From: WJKR01 sp964556395
GTDB taxonomy: Archaea > Nanobdellota > Nanobdellia > Woesearchaeales > WJKR01
DNA length: 64,000 nucleotides
Reading direction: 5' to 3'
Assembly (NCBI GenBank): GCA_964556395.1
Contig: CAZKVR010000003.1
Span: 1 to 64,000 of the forward strand
Below are positions 1 to 7,610 of this stretch, one piece after another (positions within the stretch are counted from its first letter, which is position 1; each line of letters opens with the position of its first letter). The position numbers and the translations under genes were made by a program. The notes under the pieces were generated by a model, which worked only from the letters and a program-made list of their open reading frames with translations, was not told the DNA's origin and did no database searches.

Positions 1-6
1 GTGCTA

Positions 7-23
7 TCACGTTTTTAGTTCCG
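7..23 (+). repeat. Left terminal inverted repeat (imperfect)
   Basis: TCACGTTTTTAGTTCCG matches the reverse complement of the right-end repeat (TCACGAAACTGGTTCCG) at the outer TCACG and inner GTTCCG blocks, with mismatches mainly in the middle. It lies just upstream of the transposase, as expected for an insertion-sequence end. Confidence 0.5.
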
Positions 24-59
24 CTTGTCTTTCCTTTTCTTGATGAGGGGGTGTTTTCA

Positions 60-935
60 GTGTTCAAGCTTTCTTTTCAAAAGCGTGCGTGGATAGTGAA
101 ACAGCGTTTAAAAGGAGTTCCTGTCAAGCGCGTAGCGCTTGCTCAGAAGGTGTCTGAAGGGTATGTTCGTCGTCTGATGAGAGTTTATAAGGCTGAAGGT
201 TATGAGGGGTTAGTTGACCATAAGACTGGTCGTCCGGAATTAGTACTGAACAGCACCGTGGAGATTATAATCTTCGATCTTCGACGAAGATTCGGATACG
301 GCGCATGCCGTATCGAGCAATTGCTCAAACAAAAAGGATTCAGTATTAGTCATCGTCAGATTGAGAAATTGCTTGTGCGAAACAGCAAGGTAGTCCCTAA
401 TATAAAAAAGCAGAAACCCCGTAAATGGGTTCGTTATGAACTTCCAAACCCGAACGACCTATGGCATACTGATTGGACGTACGATCCTTACTCGCAAAAA
501 CAACTAAGTGTTTTTCTCGACGACAAAACAAGAATAATAACCAGCTACGGACTGTATACTTCACCCACAACCGAGCGCAGCATCGCACTCCTCAAAACAG
601 GCATCGCCTGTTTTGGAAAACCAAAATGCATTATGACAGACCATGGATCAACGTACTACGCTAACCACCCAAACGCACAACAAGAACACACCCAATGGCG
701 CATAACACTAGACGCCATGGGCATCAAACACTACCTCGCACGCGTCAACAGACCACAAACCAATGGCAAAGTAGAACGATTCTTCCTAACCTACAAAACA
801 GAATATGCAACAGGCAGCTACAACAACCTAAAAGACTACATCAAACACTACAACAACGAAAGACCACACATGAGCTTAAACTACAAAACACCAAAACAAA
901 CATGGGACACTTTTAAACCGGAACCAGTTTCGTGA
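60..935 (+). CDS. IS481-family transposase (HTH + rve/DDE integrase core)
   Basis: The protein of about 291 residues has an N-terminal helix-turn-helix (roughly residues 5-60, with VKRVALAQKVSEGYVRRLM) followed by an integrase core. The catalytic acidic residues are visible: D in WHTDWT, D in MTDHGS and E in NGKVERFF. C-terminal YNNERPHMSL is typical of IS481/IS3-like enzymes. The GTG at 60 is preferred because GAGGGG at 45-50 lies at Shine-Dalgarno distance; an in-frame GTG at 51 is the alternative. The stop codon lies in the first copy of the 18-bp terminal repeat, so the last residues (KPEPVS) are encoded by it. The gene looks intact and may be active. Confidence 0.85.
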   Translation: MFKLSFQKRAWIVKQRLKGVPVKRVALAQKVSEGYVRRLMRVYKAEGYEGLVDHKTGRPELVLNSTVEIIIFDLRRRFGYGACRIEQLLKQKGFSISHRQIEKLLVRNSKVVPNIKKQKPRKWVRYELPNPNDLWHTDWTYDPYSQKQLSVFLDDKTRIITSYGLYTSPTTERSIALLKTGIACFGKPKCIMTDHGSTYYANHPNAQQEHTQWRITLDAMGIKHYLARVNRPQTNGKVERFFLTYKTEYATGSYNNLKDYIKHYNNERPHMSLNYKTPKQTWDTFKPEPVS

Positions 936-970
936 CCGGAACCAGTTTCGTGACCGGAACCAGTTTCGGG
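917..970 (+). repeat. Three tandem 18-bp copies at the IS right end
   Basis: ACCGGAACCAGTTTCGTG occurs at 917-934 and 935-952, and with one changed base (final TG to GG) at 953-970. The first copy overlaps the transposase stop codon. Tandem copies of a terminal repeat are unusual for this family and could be repeated transposase binding sites or a product of slippage. Confidence 0.85.
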
Positions 971-1006
971 ATAACAGAGTTCCAGATTCATCAGAAGACA
1001 GGTTTC

Positions 1007-1014
1007 TTTATAAA
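1007..1014 (+). promoter_or_regulatory. TATA box of elp3
   Basis: TTTATAAA ends 25 bases before the ATG at 1039. Transcription should start at or within a few bases of the start codon, giving a leaderless mRNA. No Shine-Dalgarno motif lies in between. Confidence 0.65.
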
Positions 1015-1038
1015 CACCGTCTGGTTCCGCCTCACCCC

Positions 1039-2742
1039 ATGGCTTACTTCAACGACCTCCTCGCCTGGATCAAAGAAACCAAGCCTGACAAGGACTCATT
1101 GGCCAAGAAGAAGGTCTCCCTGTGCAAAGAGCATGGCCGGAAGGCGATCCCGACGGACATCGAGGTCCTCATGCACGCCGAGAAAGAAGACCTGCCACAC
1201 GTCAAGCCATACCTGCAGACCAAGCCGGTACGCACAGGCTCCGGCGTGGCCGTCGTCGCCACGATGACCAAGCCATACCCGTGCCCGCACGGCACGTGCA
1301 CGTACTGCCCAGGCGGCCCCGACAGCAGCTTCGGAGACACGCCCAAATCGTACACGGGCAAGGAGCCCTCGACGATGAGGGGTGAACGACAGGAGTACGA
1401 CCCCTACCGCATCGTGTTCAACCGGCTCGAACAGTACGTCGTCATGGGCCAGAACCCGGACAAGGTGGAGCAGATAGTCATGGGAGGAACCTTCCCGGCG
1501 CTGCCGGAAGACTACCAGGAGGAGTTCGTCAGGCTCTCCTTCAAGGCATACAACGACTTCTCGGAAGAGTTCTTCCCTGACGGAGAGTTCGACCTGGAAC
1601 GGTTCAAGGACTTCTTCAAGCTACCAGGAAGGGTGAACGACCCGGACCGGACGGACACCATCAAGCGACGAGTCCTGGCACTCAAAAGGAAAGACGAGAA
1701 ACCCTTGCGAGAAGAGCACGCGCTCAATGAAGAAGCCACCATCAGGTGCGTCGGCCTCACCATCGAGACCAAGCCCGACCACGGCTTCAAAGAACATGGT
1801 CGGAAACTATTGGACCTCGGCGTGACGCGGATAGAGCTAGGGGTCCAGACGACGAGGGACGACATACTCGAGGCAGTCCACCGCGGCCACACGGTCGAGG
1901 ACACGAAGCGGAGCTTCGCAGAGCTGCGAGACCTCGGGTTCAAGCTCAACGCGCACATGATGCCGGGACTCCCCGGCAAGGACGGCAAGCGCATCAACAT
2001 CGAAGAGGACAAACGCATATTGCGAGAACTGTTCGACGACGAGGATTATCGGCCGGACATGCTCAAGCTCTACCCCTGCATGGTCATGCCGGGCACCGCC
2101 CTGGAGAAGGACTACGAGAAAGGAGTCTACGAGCCGCTCACCAGCCAGGAAGCGATAGACGTCATCCTCGACCTCAAACAGCACGTGCCGGAATGGTGCC
2201 GGATCATGCGCATCCAACGAGACATACCCACCGATGCGACCACGGCGGGCGTGGACAAGACCAACCTACGCCAGATGGTACACCAAGAGGCGAAGAAGCA
2301 AGGAGTGACGTGCAGGTGCATCCGGTGCCGAGAAGTGCGAGACACGGCTGTCAAGGAAGAACCACACGTCAAAATCCAGACCTATAAAGCGAGCAATGGT
2401 ACGGAACACTTCATCAGCATGGAAGCGGAGGACAAGCTCTTAGGATTCGTCAGGCTCAGGCTGCCAGCGAGAAGCCTCCACCCGGCCATCACCGAGGACA
2501 CCGCCATCGTGAGAGAACTCCACGTCTACGGACAGGCAGTCCTCATCGGCAAGGACGAGCGCAAGACCCAACACAGAGGCGTCGGCAAGAAGCTCATGGA
2601 AGCGGCGGAAGAGACCGCGAGGAAGGCCTGCAAGACGAAAATAGCCGTCATCAGCGGTGTCGGCGTCCGCGGCTACTACCGCAAGCTCGGCTACGAGCAG
2701 GAAGGCCCTTATATGACCAAGCAGTCGAAACGAAAGTTTTAA
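1039..2742 (+). CDS. elp3: tRNA uridine(34) acetyltransferase Elp3 (radical SAM + GNAT)
   Basis: Elp3 uses a radical-SAM domain and acetyl-CoA to build the carboxymethyl group on wobble uridine U34 of tRNAs. The 567-residue protein has the expected layout. The iron-sulfur cysteines C82, C87 and C90 lie in CPHGTCTYCPGG, followed by the family motif SYTGKEPSTMRG. A TIM-barrel-like radical-SAM core follows, and a C-terminal GNAT acetyltransferase domain lies at roughly 400-567 (HRGVGKKLMEAAEE is the acetyl-CoA loop). Length is normal for archaeal Elp3, which works without other Elongator subunits. The ATG sits 25 bases after a TATA box, indicating a leaderless transcript. The insertion sequence immediately upstream leaves this promoter intact. 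A possible partner acting on U34 is the MnmC-like methyltransferase at 45916. Confidence 0.95.
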   Translation: MAYFNDLLAWIKETKPDKDSLAKKKVSLCKEHGRKAIPTDIEVLMHAEKEDLPHVKPYLQTKPVRTGSGVAVVATMTKPYPCPHGTCTYCPGGPDSSFGDTPKSYTGKEPSTMRGERQEYDPYRIVFNRLEQYVVMGQNPDKVEQIVMGGTFPALPEDYQEEFVRLSFKAYNDFSEEFFPDGEFDLERFKDFFKLPGRVNDPDRTDTIKRRVLALKRKDEKPLREEHALNEEATIRCVGLTIETKPDHGFKEHGRKLLDLGVTRIELGVQTTRDDILEAVHRGHTVEDTKRSFAELRDLGFKLNAHMMPGLPGKDGKRINIEEDKRILRELFDDEDYRPDMLKLYPCMVMPGTALEKDYEKGVYEPLTSQEAIDVILDLKQHVPEWCRIMRIQRDIPTDATTAGVDKTNLRQMVHQEAKKQGVTCRCIRCREVRDTAVKEEPHVKIQTYKASNGTEHFISMEAEDKLLGFVRLRLPARSLHPAITEDTAIVRELHVYGQAVLIGKDERKTQHRGVGKKLMEAAEETARKACKTKIAVISGVGVRGYYRKLGYEQEGPYMTKQSKRKF

Positions 2743-2795
2743 ATAGGATGCCGGGCACGCCAAAAGACAGGTTTTTCCACGGAGGGAAGTGAGGG

Positions 2796-3206
2796 ATGAA
2801 ACGATTGTTTTCAGCACGCAAATTCAAAAAAGCCAGCTTTGACGAGGACGACAACATAGAAGCAGAAGACGAGTACGTCGAGCTCAACACCGAACCTGAA
2901 GATTCAACCTCCTCAAAGATCATGGTGCGGCCGTTCGTCATGGAAGACTTTTCCGACATCAAGCCAGTCCTCGACGCGCTGAGGGAAGGCTACACGGTCT
3001 GCCTGATCAACATCAAGCCGCTCAAGGAGAAGGACATCGTCGAGCTCAAGCGAGCCATCAACAAGCTCAAGAAGACGTGCGACGCCATCGAAGGGGACAT
3101 CGCAGGCTTCGGAGACGACTACATCGTCGTCGCACCCTCCTTCGCCACGATATACCGTGCGAGCAGCGGCGCCGCCAAGGACACCCTCGGCGACCAAGAA
3201 CAATAA
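2796..3206 (+). CDS. sepF: Cell division protein SepF
   Basis: Archaeal SepF anchors FtsZ rings to the membrane in archaea that divide with FtsZ. The 136-residue protein has a short basic N-terminus (MKRLFSARKFKKAS) that could act as the membrane-binding helix. An acidic linker follows, and then the conserved SepF domain (about 42-125, with VRPFVMEDFSDIKPVLDAL, CLINIKPL and GDIAGFGDDYIVVAP). No ftsZ lies in this window. Its TATA box (TTTAAATA, 2738-2745) overlaps the elp3 stop codon. GGAGGG at 2781-2786 and GAGGG at 2791-2795 precede the start, so this transcript has a short leader. Confidence 0.9.
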   Translation: MKRLFSARKFKKASFDEDDNIEAEDEYVELNTEPEDSTSSKIMVRPFVMEDFSDIKPVLDALREGYTVCLINIKPLKEKDIVELKRAINKLKKTCDAIEGDIAGFGDDYIVVAPSFATIYRASSGAAKDTLGDQEQ

Positions 3207-3219
3207 AAAACCTTTTTCC
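3207..3219. terminator. Short gap between convergent genes, A/T-run on both strands
   Basis: Only 13 bases separate the stop codons of sepF and the convergent hydrolase gene. AAAAAACCTTTTTCC gives a T-run on either strand and T-rich stretches follow. This fits archaeal intrinsic termination at oligo-T. Confidence 0.4.
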
Positions 3220-3981
3220 TTATTCCTCTTTCTCCATCTTCAGCCACGAGCAGAAGAAACTCACGGAAGACCTGACAAGCTGGTCCTCAAAGCCCTTGAA
3301 CATGTGGCCTGCCCCGTCAATCATCTTCAACGACTTAGGAAGCTTCGACTTGAGGAAGAGATCCTTGCCGTCATCCAACGGTACGCGGTCGTCAGCCGTG
3401 CCGTGTACGACGAGGAGCGACGCGGACAAGGAACGGACAGCCTCCAGCGGCTTGACCTTGGACGCGTCGGTGAACCACGCCTCAGAGAACCGGAACGTCC
3501 TGGAACCCACCTTCAAGGAATAACCATCGCCGTCCTCGACGAAGTCCTCCCGCTTCGCCTTGGCGGACCGGTGAGGGTCGGCGACGGCGCCGAACGACAC
3601 GACCGCACCGACATCACCATCCTGGGACGCAGCCATGATAACGCTCGTCCCACCCATACTGTGGCCGCCCAGACCGACGGAAGTGATGCGCTCCTGGCCC
3701 CGCAAGAACGACAAGGCAGCCTTGACATCCTCGACCATAGTCCTATAGGTCGGGTGCTCATCGCCCTCTGAGCGGCCGCAAGCCCGACAGTCGAACCGCA
3801 ACACAGCTATACCTTCCTTGACCAACGCCTCGCTCAACGCAGGGAGGAAGTGCGACTCCTTGTCAGCAGCGAACCCATGGCACAGGATGACGCTAGGACA
3901 AGTCTCCCTGCCCAAAGGATAGGACAACACGCCGACGAGCTTCTCACGTTTCTCATTCCTGAACACTACATCGAGCTCCAA
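3220..3981 (-). CDS. Alpha/beta-hydrolase (serine aminopeptidase S33-like)
   Basis: The 253-residue protein has the full catalytic set of an alpha/beta-hydrolase: oxyanion-hole HGFAADKES, nucleophile elbow GLGGHSMGGT, acid D in HGTADDRVP and a C-terminal His in GAGHMF. The layout resembles Hydrolase_4/acyl-peptide esterases; the substrate cannot be told. Start: TTG at 3981, supported by GGAGGT about 8 bases upstream and a TATA box at about 4018-4027 on this strand. No ATG gives a longer in-frame product. It is convergent with sepF and appears monocistronic. Confidence 0.8.
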   Translation of the reverse strand: MELDVVFRNEKREKLVGVLSYPLGRETCPSVILCHGFAADKESHFLPALSEALVKEGIAVLRFDCRACGRSEGDEHPTYRTMVEDVKAALSFLRGQERITSVGLGGHSMGGTSVIMAASQDGDVGAVVSFGAVADPHRSAKAKREDFVEDGDGYSLKVGSRTFRFSEAWFTDASKVKPLEAVRSLSASLLVVHGTADDRVPLDDGKDLFLKSKLPKSLKMIDGAGHMFKGFEDQLVRSSVSFFCSWLKMEKEE

Positions 3982-4053
3982 AAGACATACCTCCGCACAC
4001 CTATAATGGATTCAAGCACATATAAAGTTTGCGGAGAAACCAGGATAAACGGA

Positions 4054-4127
4054 TGGACTCGGCGGGATTTGAACCCGCGGCCTCCCGATTGCCAACCGAG
4101 CGCTCTACCAGACTGAGCTACGAGCCC
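4054..4127 (-). tRNA. tRNA-Ala (GGC)
   Basis: The cloverleaf is complete: a GGGCTCG/CGAGTCC acceptor with the G3:U70 pair that identifies alanine tRNAs, D-arm GCTC/GAGC, anticodon loop TTGGCAA with anticodon GGC, T-arm loop TTCAAAT, and discriminator A. No intron and no encoded CCA. A TATA box lies about 28 bases upstream on this strand. Confidence 0.95.
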
Positions 4128-4150
4128 GCACGACGACGGGTAACACACTG

Positions 4151-4196
4151 GCTTTAAAAAGATTATGCTCGGAAGCGCAAGAGAAACTTTATAAAA
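4151..4196. promoter_or_regulatory. Divergent promoters of tRNA-Ala (-) and gltX (+)
   Basis: GGCTTTAAAAAGA at 4151-4163 reads as a TATA box on the minus strand, about 28 bases before the tRNA-Ala 5' end. CTTTATAAAA at 4187-4196 is the plus-strand TATA, ending 25 bases before the gltX ATG, so gltX should be leaderless. Confidence 0.6.
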
Positions 4197-4220
4197 AACA
4201 AGGCCGTCCAACAAGACACC

Positions 4221-5933
4221 ATGAGAGAGACCATCAGGAAGCTCGCACTCGCGAACGCCGTCAAGTACGACGGCAAGGCCAACCCTAAAGCCATCATCGG
4301 AAGCCTCATCCAAGAACACCCGGACGCCAAGCAAGACATGAAAACCACGATGCAAGCCATCAACAACGTGGTGGAAGAAGTCAACCAGCTCTCCCTGGAA
4401 GCACAGAAAGCAGAACTCCTCAGCCTCGACCCGGAACACGACAAGAGACAGGCAGAGGCCAAGAAGCAACGCAAGGAGGATCGGAAAACCCTGCCTGAAC
4501 TCCCGAAGGCGGAGCAGGGCAAGGTGGTGACGCGCATCCCGCCCGAGCCGTCTAAGTACAACCACCTCGGACACGCGATGAGCTTCCTCCTCAACCACCT
4601 CTACGGCCGCAAATACGACGGAAAGGTCGTCCTCAGGTTCGACGACACCAACCCTGAAAAAGCCAGGCAGGAGTACGTCGACGCAGTCTACGAAGACGTC
4701 GTCGGATTCCTACAGCTCGAGCCGGACGAAGAGGTGTACGCGTCAGACCACATGGACACCTACCTCGACTACGCGGACAAGCTCATCAGCCGCGGAGAGG
4801 CGTACGTGTGCAACTGCAGCCGGGAAGACATGGCAAAAGGCCGCCGGGAAATGGAAGAATGCGCCCACCGCGACCAGGACGAAGCCGAGAACCGGAAGCA
4901 ATGGGAAGCCATGAAAGCCGGCGAGACGGAAGAAGGCAGCCACGTCCTCAGGCTCAAGATAGACATGCAGCACAAGAACGCCGTCATGCGAGACCCAGTC
5001 ATCTACCGCTCAAGCCACAAGAAGCATTACCGCCAAGGCGAGAAATACAAGGTGTGGCCGATGTACGACTACGAGTGCGCCATCGAAGAAGGGCTGTGCG
5101 GCGTCACCCACGTGATGCGGAGCAACGAGTTCGACCAACGCATAGAGCTCCAGAACCACATCGCGAGCCTGTTCGGATTCCCGCCGGTCCAGTACGTCCA
5201 CTACGGACGATACAACGTCACCGGCGCGACGACCAAAGGCCGGGAGATCCGCGAACTCATCGAAACAGGCGACTACCTCGGCTGGGACGACCCGCGGCTC
5301 GTCACCATCAGAGCCCTCAGGCGGAGAGGTATCCTACGCGATGCGTTCATCGAACTCGCGCACCAAGTAGGGTTGTCGAAGACGCAGACCAACCTCGACT
5401 TCGGCGTCATCGCCGCCATCAACCGCAACCTCCTCGACAAGAAGGCCAAGCGTTACGCCGCGGTCAAGGAGCCCGTCACAATCACAGTGAAAGATATCCC
5501 AGAAAACCTCAAGGAGTTCAAGCTCAAGTACAATCCTAACGAGGACTCAAGGGAACGAAGATTACCAGTCACGGAAAGGTACGCCCTCGAACGAGAAGAC
5601 CTCGACCGTATACCAAGAGGAGGCGTCGTCAGGCTGATAGACAGCATGAACATCCGCAAACGAGACGACGAGACATTCGAATACGTCAGCACGAGCCACG
5701 AGGACTACAAGAAGCTCGAGGACACGCACGGCCTCATACACTTCGTACCGCTCTCAGGACGGGAAGTCAAGGCCAAGCTGATGATGCCCGACACCACCAC
5801 GACGGACATCCTCTGCGAAGAGAACATCGCAGAACTGGAGGAAGGCAGTGTCATCCAGTTCGAAAGATACGCGTTCTGCAGGCTCGACCACCATGAAGAA
5901 GGCGCTCCGGTCTTCTGGTACACCCACGAATAA
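4221..5933 (+). CDS. gltX: Glutamate--tRNA ligase (archaeal GluRS)
   Basis: The 570-residue class I synthetase charges tRNA with glutamate. It has an archaeal/eukaryal N-terminal extension (about 1-95), then the Rossmann catalytic domain with the HIGH-type motif NHLGHA near residue 115 and RFDDTNPEKA. A KMSKS-like loop appears as TTKGRE near residue 340, and the C-terminal half is a beta-barrel of the GlnRS type. In archaea this enzyme usually also makes Glu-tRNA(Gln) for GatDE; that is family knowledge, and no gat gene is in the window. A tRNA-Glu(TTC) lies at 19250. Confidence 0.95.
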   Translation: MRETIRKLALANAVKYDGKANPKAIIGSLIQEHPDAKQDMKTTMQAINNVVEEVNQLSLEAQKAELLSLDPEHDKRQAEAKKQRKEDRKTLPELPKAEQGKVVTRIPPEPSKYNHLGHAMSFLLNHLYGRKYDGKVVLRFDDTNPEKARQEYVDAVYEDVVGFLQLEPDEEVYASDHMDTYLDYADKLISRGEAYVCNCSREDMAKGRREMEECAHRDQDEAENRKQWEAMKAGETEEGSHVLRLKIDMQHKNAVMRDPVIYRSSHKKHYRQGEKYKVWPMYDYECAIEEGLCGVTHVMRSNEFDQRIELQNHIASLFGFPPVQYVHYGRYNVTGATTKGREIRELIETGDYLGWDDPRLVTIRALRRRGILRDAFIELAHQVGLSKTQTNLDFGVIAAINRNLLDKKAKRYAAVKEPVTITVKDIPENLKEFKLKYNPNEDSRERRLPVTERYALEREDLDRIPRGGVVRLIDSMNIRKRDDETFEYVSTSHEDYKKLEDTHGLIHFVPLSGREVKAKLMMPDTTTTDILCEENIAELEEGSVIQFERYAFCRLDHHEEGAPVFWYTHE

Positions 5934-5960
5934 CGCCGCATGAAGCCTCGAGAAGCAAAA

Positions 5961-5970
5961 ATTATATAAA
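5961..5970 (+). promoter_or_regulatory. TATA box of the histone-like gene
   Basis: ATTATATAAA lies 51 bases before the ATG at 6021, so the mRNA should carry a leader of about 25 bases. GTGAGGTGT at 6006-6014 is a good Shine-Dalgarno match 6-8 bases from the start. This contrasts with the leaderless gltX upstream. Confidence 0.6.
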
Positions 5971-6020
5971 GAGGCCGGCTGTTGCCAATAATAGAACAAC
6001 AAACTGTGAGGTGTTAACGC

Positions 6021-6191
6021 ATGAGTGACTCGATTGTTGTAAAAGCGAAGATAAAAGACCTTGTCGGAAACTATAACGTTGCTGGTGATTTCGCCGAAGC
6101 GCTGGACGCGAAGGCCAAGGCGCTCATCTCAGAAGCCCTGAAGCGCGCGGAGGCCAACAACCGCCGCACGGTCATGGCGAAAGACCTCTAA
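6021..6191 (+). CDS. Small histone-fold protein (DUF1931-like)
   Basis: The 56-residue protein reads MSDSIVVKAKIKDLVGNY at its N-terminus and ANNRRTVMAKDL at its C-terminus. The second motif matches the end of the histone fold (loop L2 and helix 3, R-T-V-x-A-x-D-L). The region between gives the long central helix (FAEALDAKAKALISEALKRA). It matches the archaeal DUF1931 family, which has a histone fold but is shorter than classical archaeal histones. A DNA-binding role is inferred from the fold. Strong TATA and Shine-Dalgarno signals and a following T-run suggest high expression from a single-gene unit. Confidence 0.75.
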   Translation: MSDSIVVKAKIKDLVGNYNVAGDFAEALDAKAKALISEALKRAEANNRRTVMAKDL

Positions 6192-6198
6192 AAAGAAC

Positions 6199-6225
6199 TT
6201 TTTTACCCATTCTTTTTCCTTTCTC
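6199..6225 (+). terminator. T-rich terminator after the histone-like gene
   Basis: CTTTTTT followed by TTCTTTTTCCTTTCT lies directly after the stop codon at 6191. Oligo-T runs of this type terminate archaeal RNA polymerase without a hairpin. The convergent gene ends at 6224. Confidence 0.5.
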
Positions 6226-6460
6226 AATCTCCCTGCTCGAGACGAGACACGGACGACTTAAGACCATCGATCTGACGCTTATACGCGGAGATCTTCTCAG
6301 ACGCTAACCGGCCGGACTCCTGCAAGCGCGCCAAGTACTGGTCGAACAAGCCCAACTCCTTCTTGACAGCATCCAACGTGCGGCGACGATCCTCCCGACG
6401 AATGCGACGCGCAGCCCGCGAGAGGCTGCCGACGCACGAGTATGCGAACATGAGCCTCAT
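6224..6460 (-). CDS. Small basic coiled-coil protein, translationally coupled
   Basis: The 78-residue protein is rich in Arg and Lys and almost entirely helical (RAARRIRREDRRRTLDAV, then heptad-like RLASEKISAYKRQIDGL). Its ATG overlaps the TGA of the upstream proline/glutamine-rich gene as ATGA, so the two are probably co-translated in equal amounts and may form a complex. I do not recognise the family. Confidence 0.6.
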   Translation of the reverse strand: MRLMFAYSCVGSLSRAARRIRREDRRRTLDAVKKELGLFDQYLARLQESGRLASEKISAYKRQIDGLKSSVSRLEQGD

Positions 6461-7530
6461 TTGAACAACCCGAACAAGCCCTTATTATTCTTAGTAGGAG
6501 GAGGCGGAGGAGCAGGCATACCACCATCATCCTGCGAATCGCCGGAGTCCTGAGTCGGCGGCGGAGACATGCCCTGTTGAGAAGGCTGCCGAGACCCCTC
6601 AGAAGGATTTTCAGGACCGCCCGGAGGCGGAGGGGGTGGAGGTGCCTGAGAATGCACTTGAGAAGGCTGCGAGCCACCCTGCGAAGAACCAGGACCAGGA
6701 GGAGGTGCCTGTGGAGGCTGCTGAGACCCTTGTGACGGAGACGGTTGAGGAGACGACGGCTGCCACGGATCGGTCGGCGGCTGGCGCGGCTGGTGCCGCT
6801 GGAACGCGCGGTCGAACGGGTCCTGAGGCTGCTGAGGCGCAGGCCCGGGAGGCGCCTGTGGAGGCTGCTGAGACAGACCTTGAGAATCCTGGGCGTTGGG
6901 CGAAGGCTGCGGCTGAGGAGGTTGGGATCGTTGAGACGAGTCGAACGTCGAGAACGCCGGCTCCTGCCAGCCCCAACCACCCGAAGACTGCTGCTGAGAA
7001 GGTTGATATCCGGGTTGAGGTGGAGATTGCTGCGACTGACCCTGAGAACCCTGATGATCAGGCGGAGGAGCGGGCTGGGATGGAGCTTGAGAAGACCCTG
7101 GAGACGGTGATTGTTGCGGAGGCCGATCCTGCTTGCCCGCACCCTCTTCCGGGAACGACGGCACCTCCTGAGAAGCGTCGCCAGACCAATCACCACCCTT
7201 CGAACCCTCAGACCTGCCAGACGAGCCCTTGCCGTCCTCGACCATCTTCGCAACGGTGAGGATGCCGGAAGCGATCTTCTTGTTCTGCTCCTTGAGCTCC
7301 TCGAGCTCGTGGTTGACGGAGCGCACCTTCTCGTACTCCTGCACCATCTCCTGATCGACGTCGCTGAAAATCCTGATGAGCTTGTTGACAGAAGCAGTGA
7401 GGTTGTCAACGCTCTCCATCAAGGTCTCGCCCTTCTCAGTACCGCCGAGAGGGTTCGCCTTGAGCCGCTCCACTTCCTTGCGCAGCCGGTCTAACTCGTC
7501 AGCCGGCAAGAGTTCATACTCGTCAGTCAC
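6457..7530 (-). CDS. Pro/Gln/Ser-rich protein with N-terminal coiled coil
   Basis: The protein of about 357 residues has two parts. Residues 1-115 are helical with coiled-coil character (PADELDRLRKEVERLKAN, EYEKVRSVNHELEELKEQ). From about 120 to the end it is low complexity, dominated by P, Q, S and G, with polyproline runs (APPPPPPPGG, PAPPPPP), and finishes with GLFGLFK, a short hydrophobic tail like a membrane- or partner-binding peptide. The GTG at 7530 is preferred to the GTG at 7566: it follows GAGGTG at Shine-Dalgarno distance and lies about 46 bases after the TATA box centre. It forms an operon with the basic protein at 6224-6460. Function unknown; a scaffold or envelope-linked role is only a guess. 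Confidence 0.65.
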   Translation of the reverse strand: MTDEYELLPADELDRLRKEVERLKANPLGGTEKGETLMESVDNLTASVNKLIRIFSDVDQEMVQEYEKVRSVNHELEELKEQNKKIASGILTVAKMVEDGKGSSGRSEGSKGGDWSGDASQEVPSFPEEGAGKQDRPPQQSPSPGSSQAPSQPAPPPDHQGSQGQSQQSPPQPGYQPSQQQSSGGWGWQEPAFSTFDSSQRSQPPQPQPSPNAQDSQGLSQQPPQAPPGPAPQQPQDPFDRAFQRHQPRQPPTDPWQPSSPQPSPSQGSQQPPQAPPPGPGSSQGGSQPSQVHSQAPPPPPPPGGPENPSEGSRQPSQQGMSPPPTQDSGDSQDDGGMPAPPPPPTKNNKGLFGLFK

Positions 7531-7567
7531 CACCACACCTCTTTTCAATAACCACAACGAACACACT

Positions 7568-7581
7568 CATATATAAATCTT
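7568..7581 (-). promoter_or_regulatory. TATA box of the Pro/Gln-rich protein operon
   Basis: On the minus strand the sequence reads AGATTTATATATGA. It supports the start at 7530, with a short leader containing AAGAGGTGTGG, rather than the GTG at 7566, which almost touches the box. Confidence 0.55.
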
Positions 7582-7610
7582 TAGGCGAGAAGAAGGTGAA
7601 AGAAAGAAGT

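Larger units (their letters stand above)
1..970 (+). mobile_element. IS481-like insertion sequence (right end complete, left end near base 1)
   Basis: A single DDE transposase gene is bounded by short imperfect inverted repeats: bases 7-23 on the left, and the 18-bp repeats at 917-970 read in reverse on the right. It is more AT-rich than the chromosome to its right. The right end lies about 37 bases before the TATA box of elp3, so the insertion sits in the upstream region of that gene without breaking the core promoter. The left boundary is so close to the window edge that target duplications cannot be judged. Confidence 0.75.

Noticed and set aside
6297..7409. 370-residue Arg/Leu-rich open frame, minus strand
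   Set aside because: Another frame of the Pro/Gln-rich gene. Its Arg-rich low complexity comes from the same repetitive codons; the chosen frame has a TATA box, a Shine-Dalgarno site and a coiled coil.
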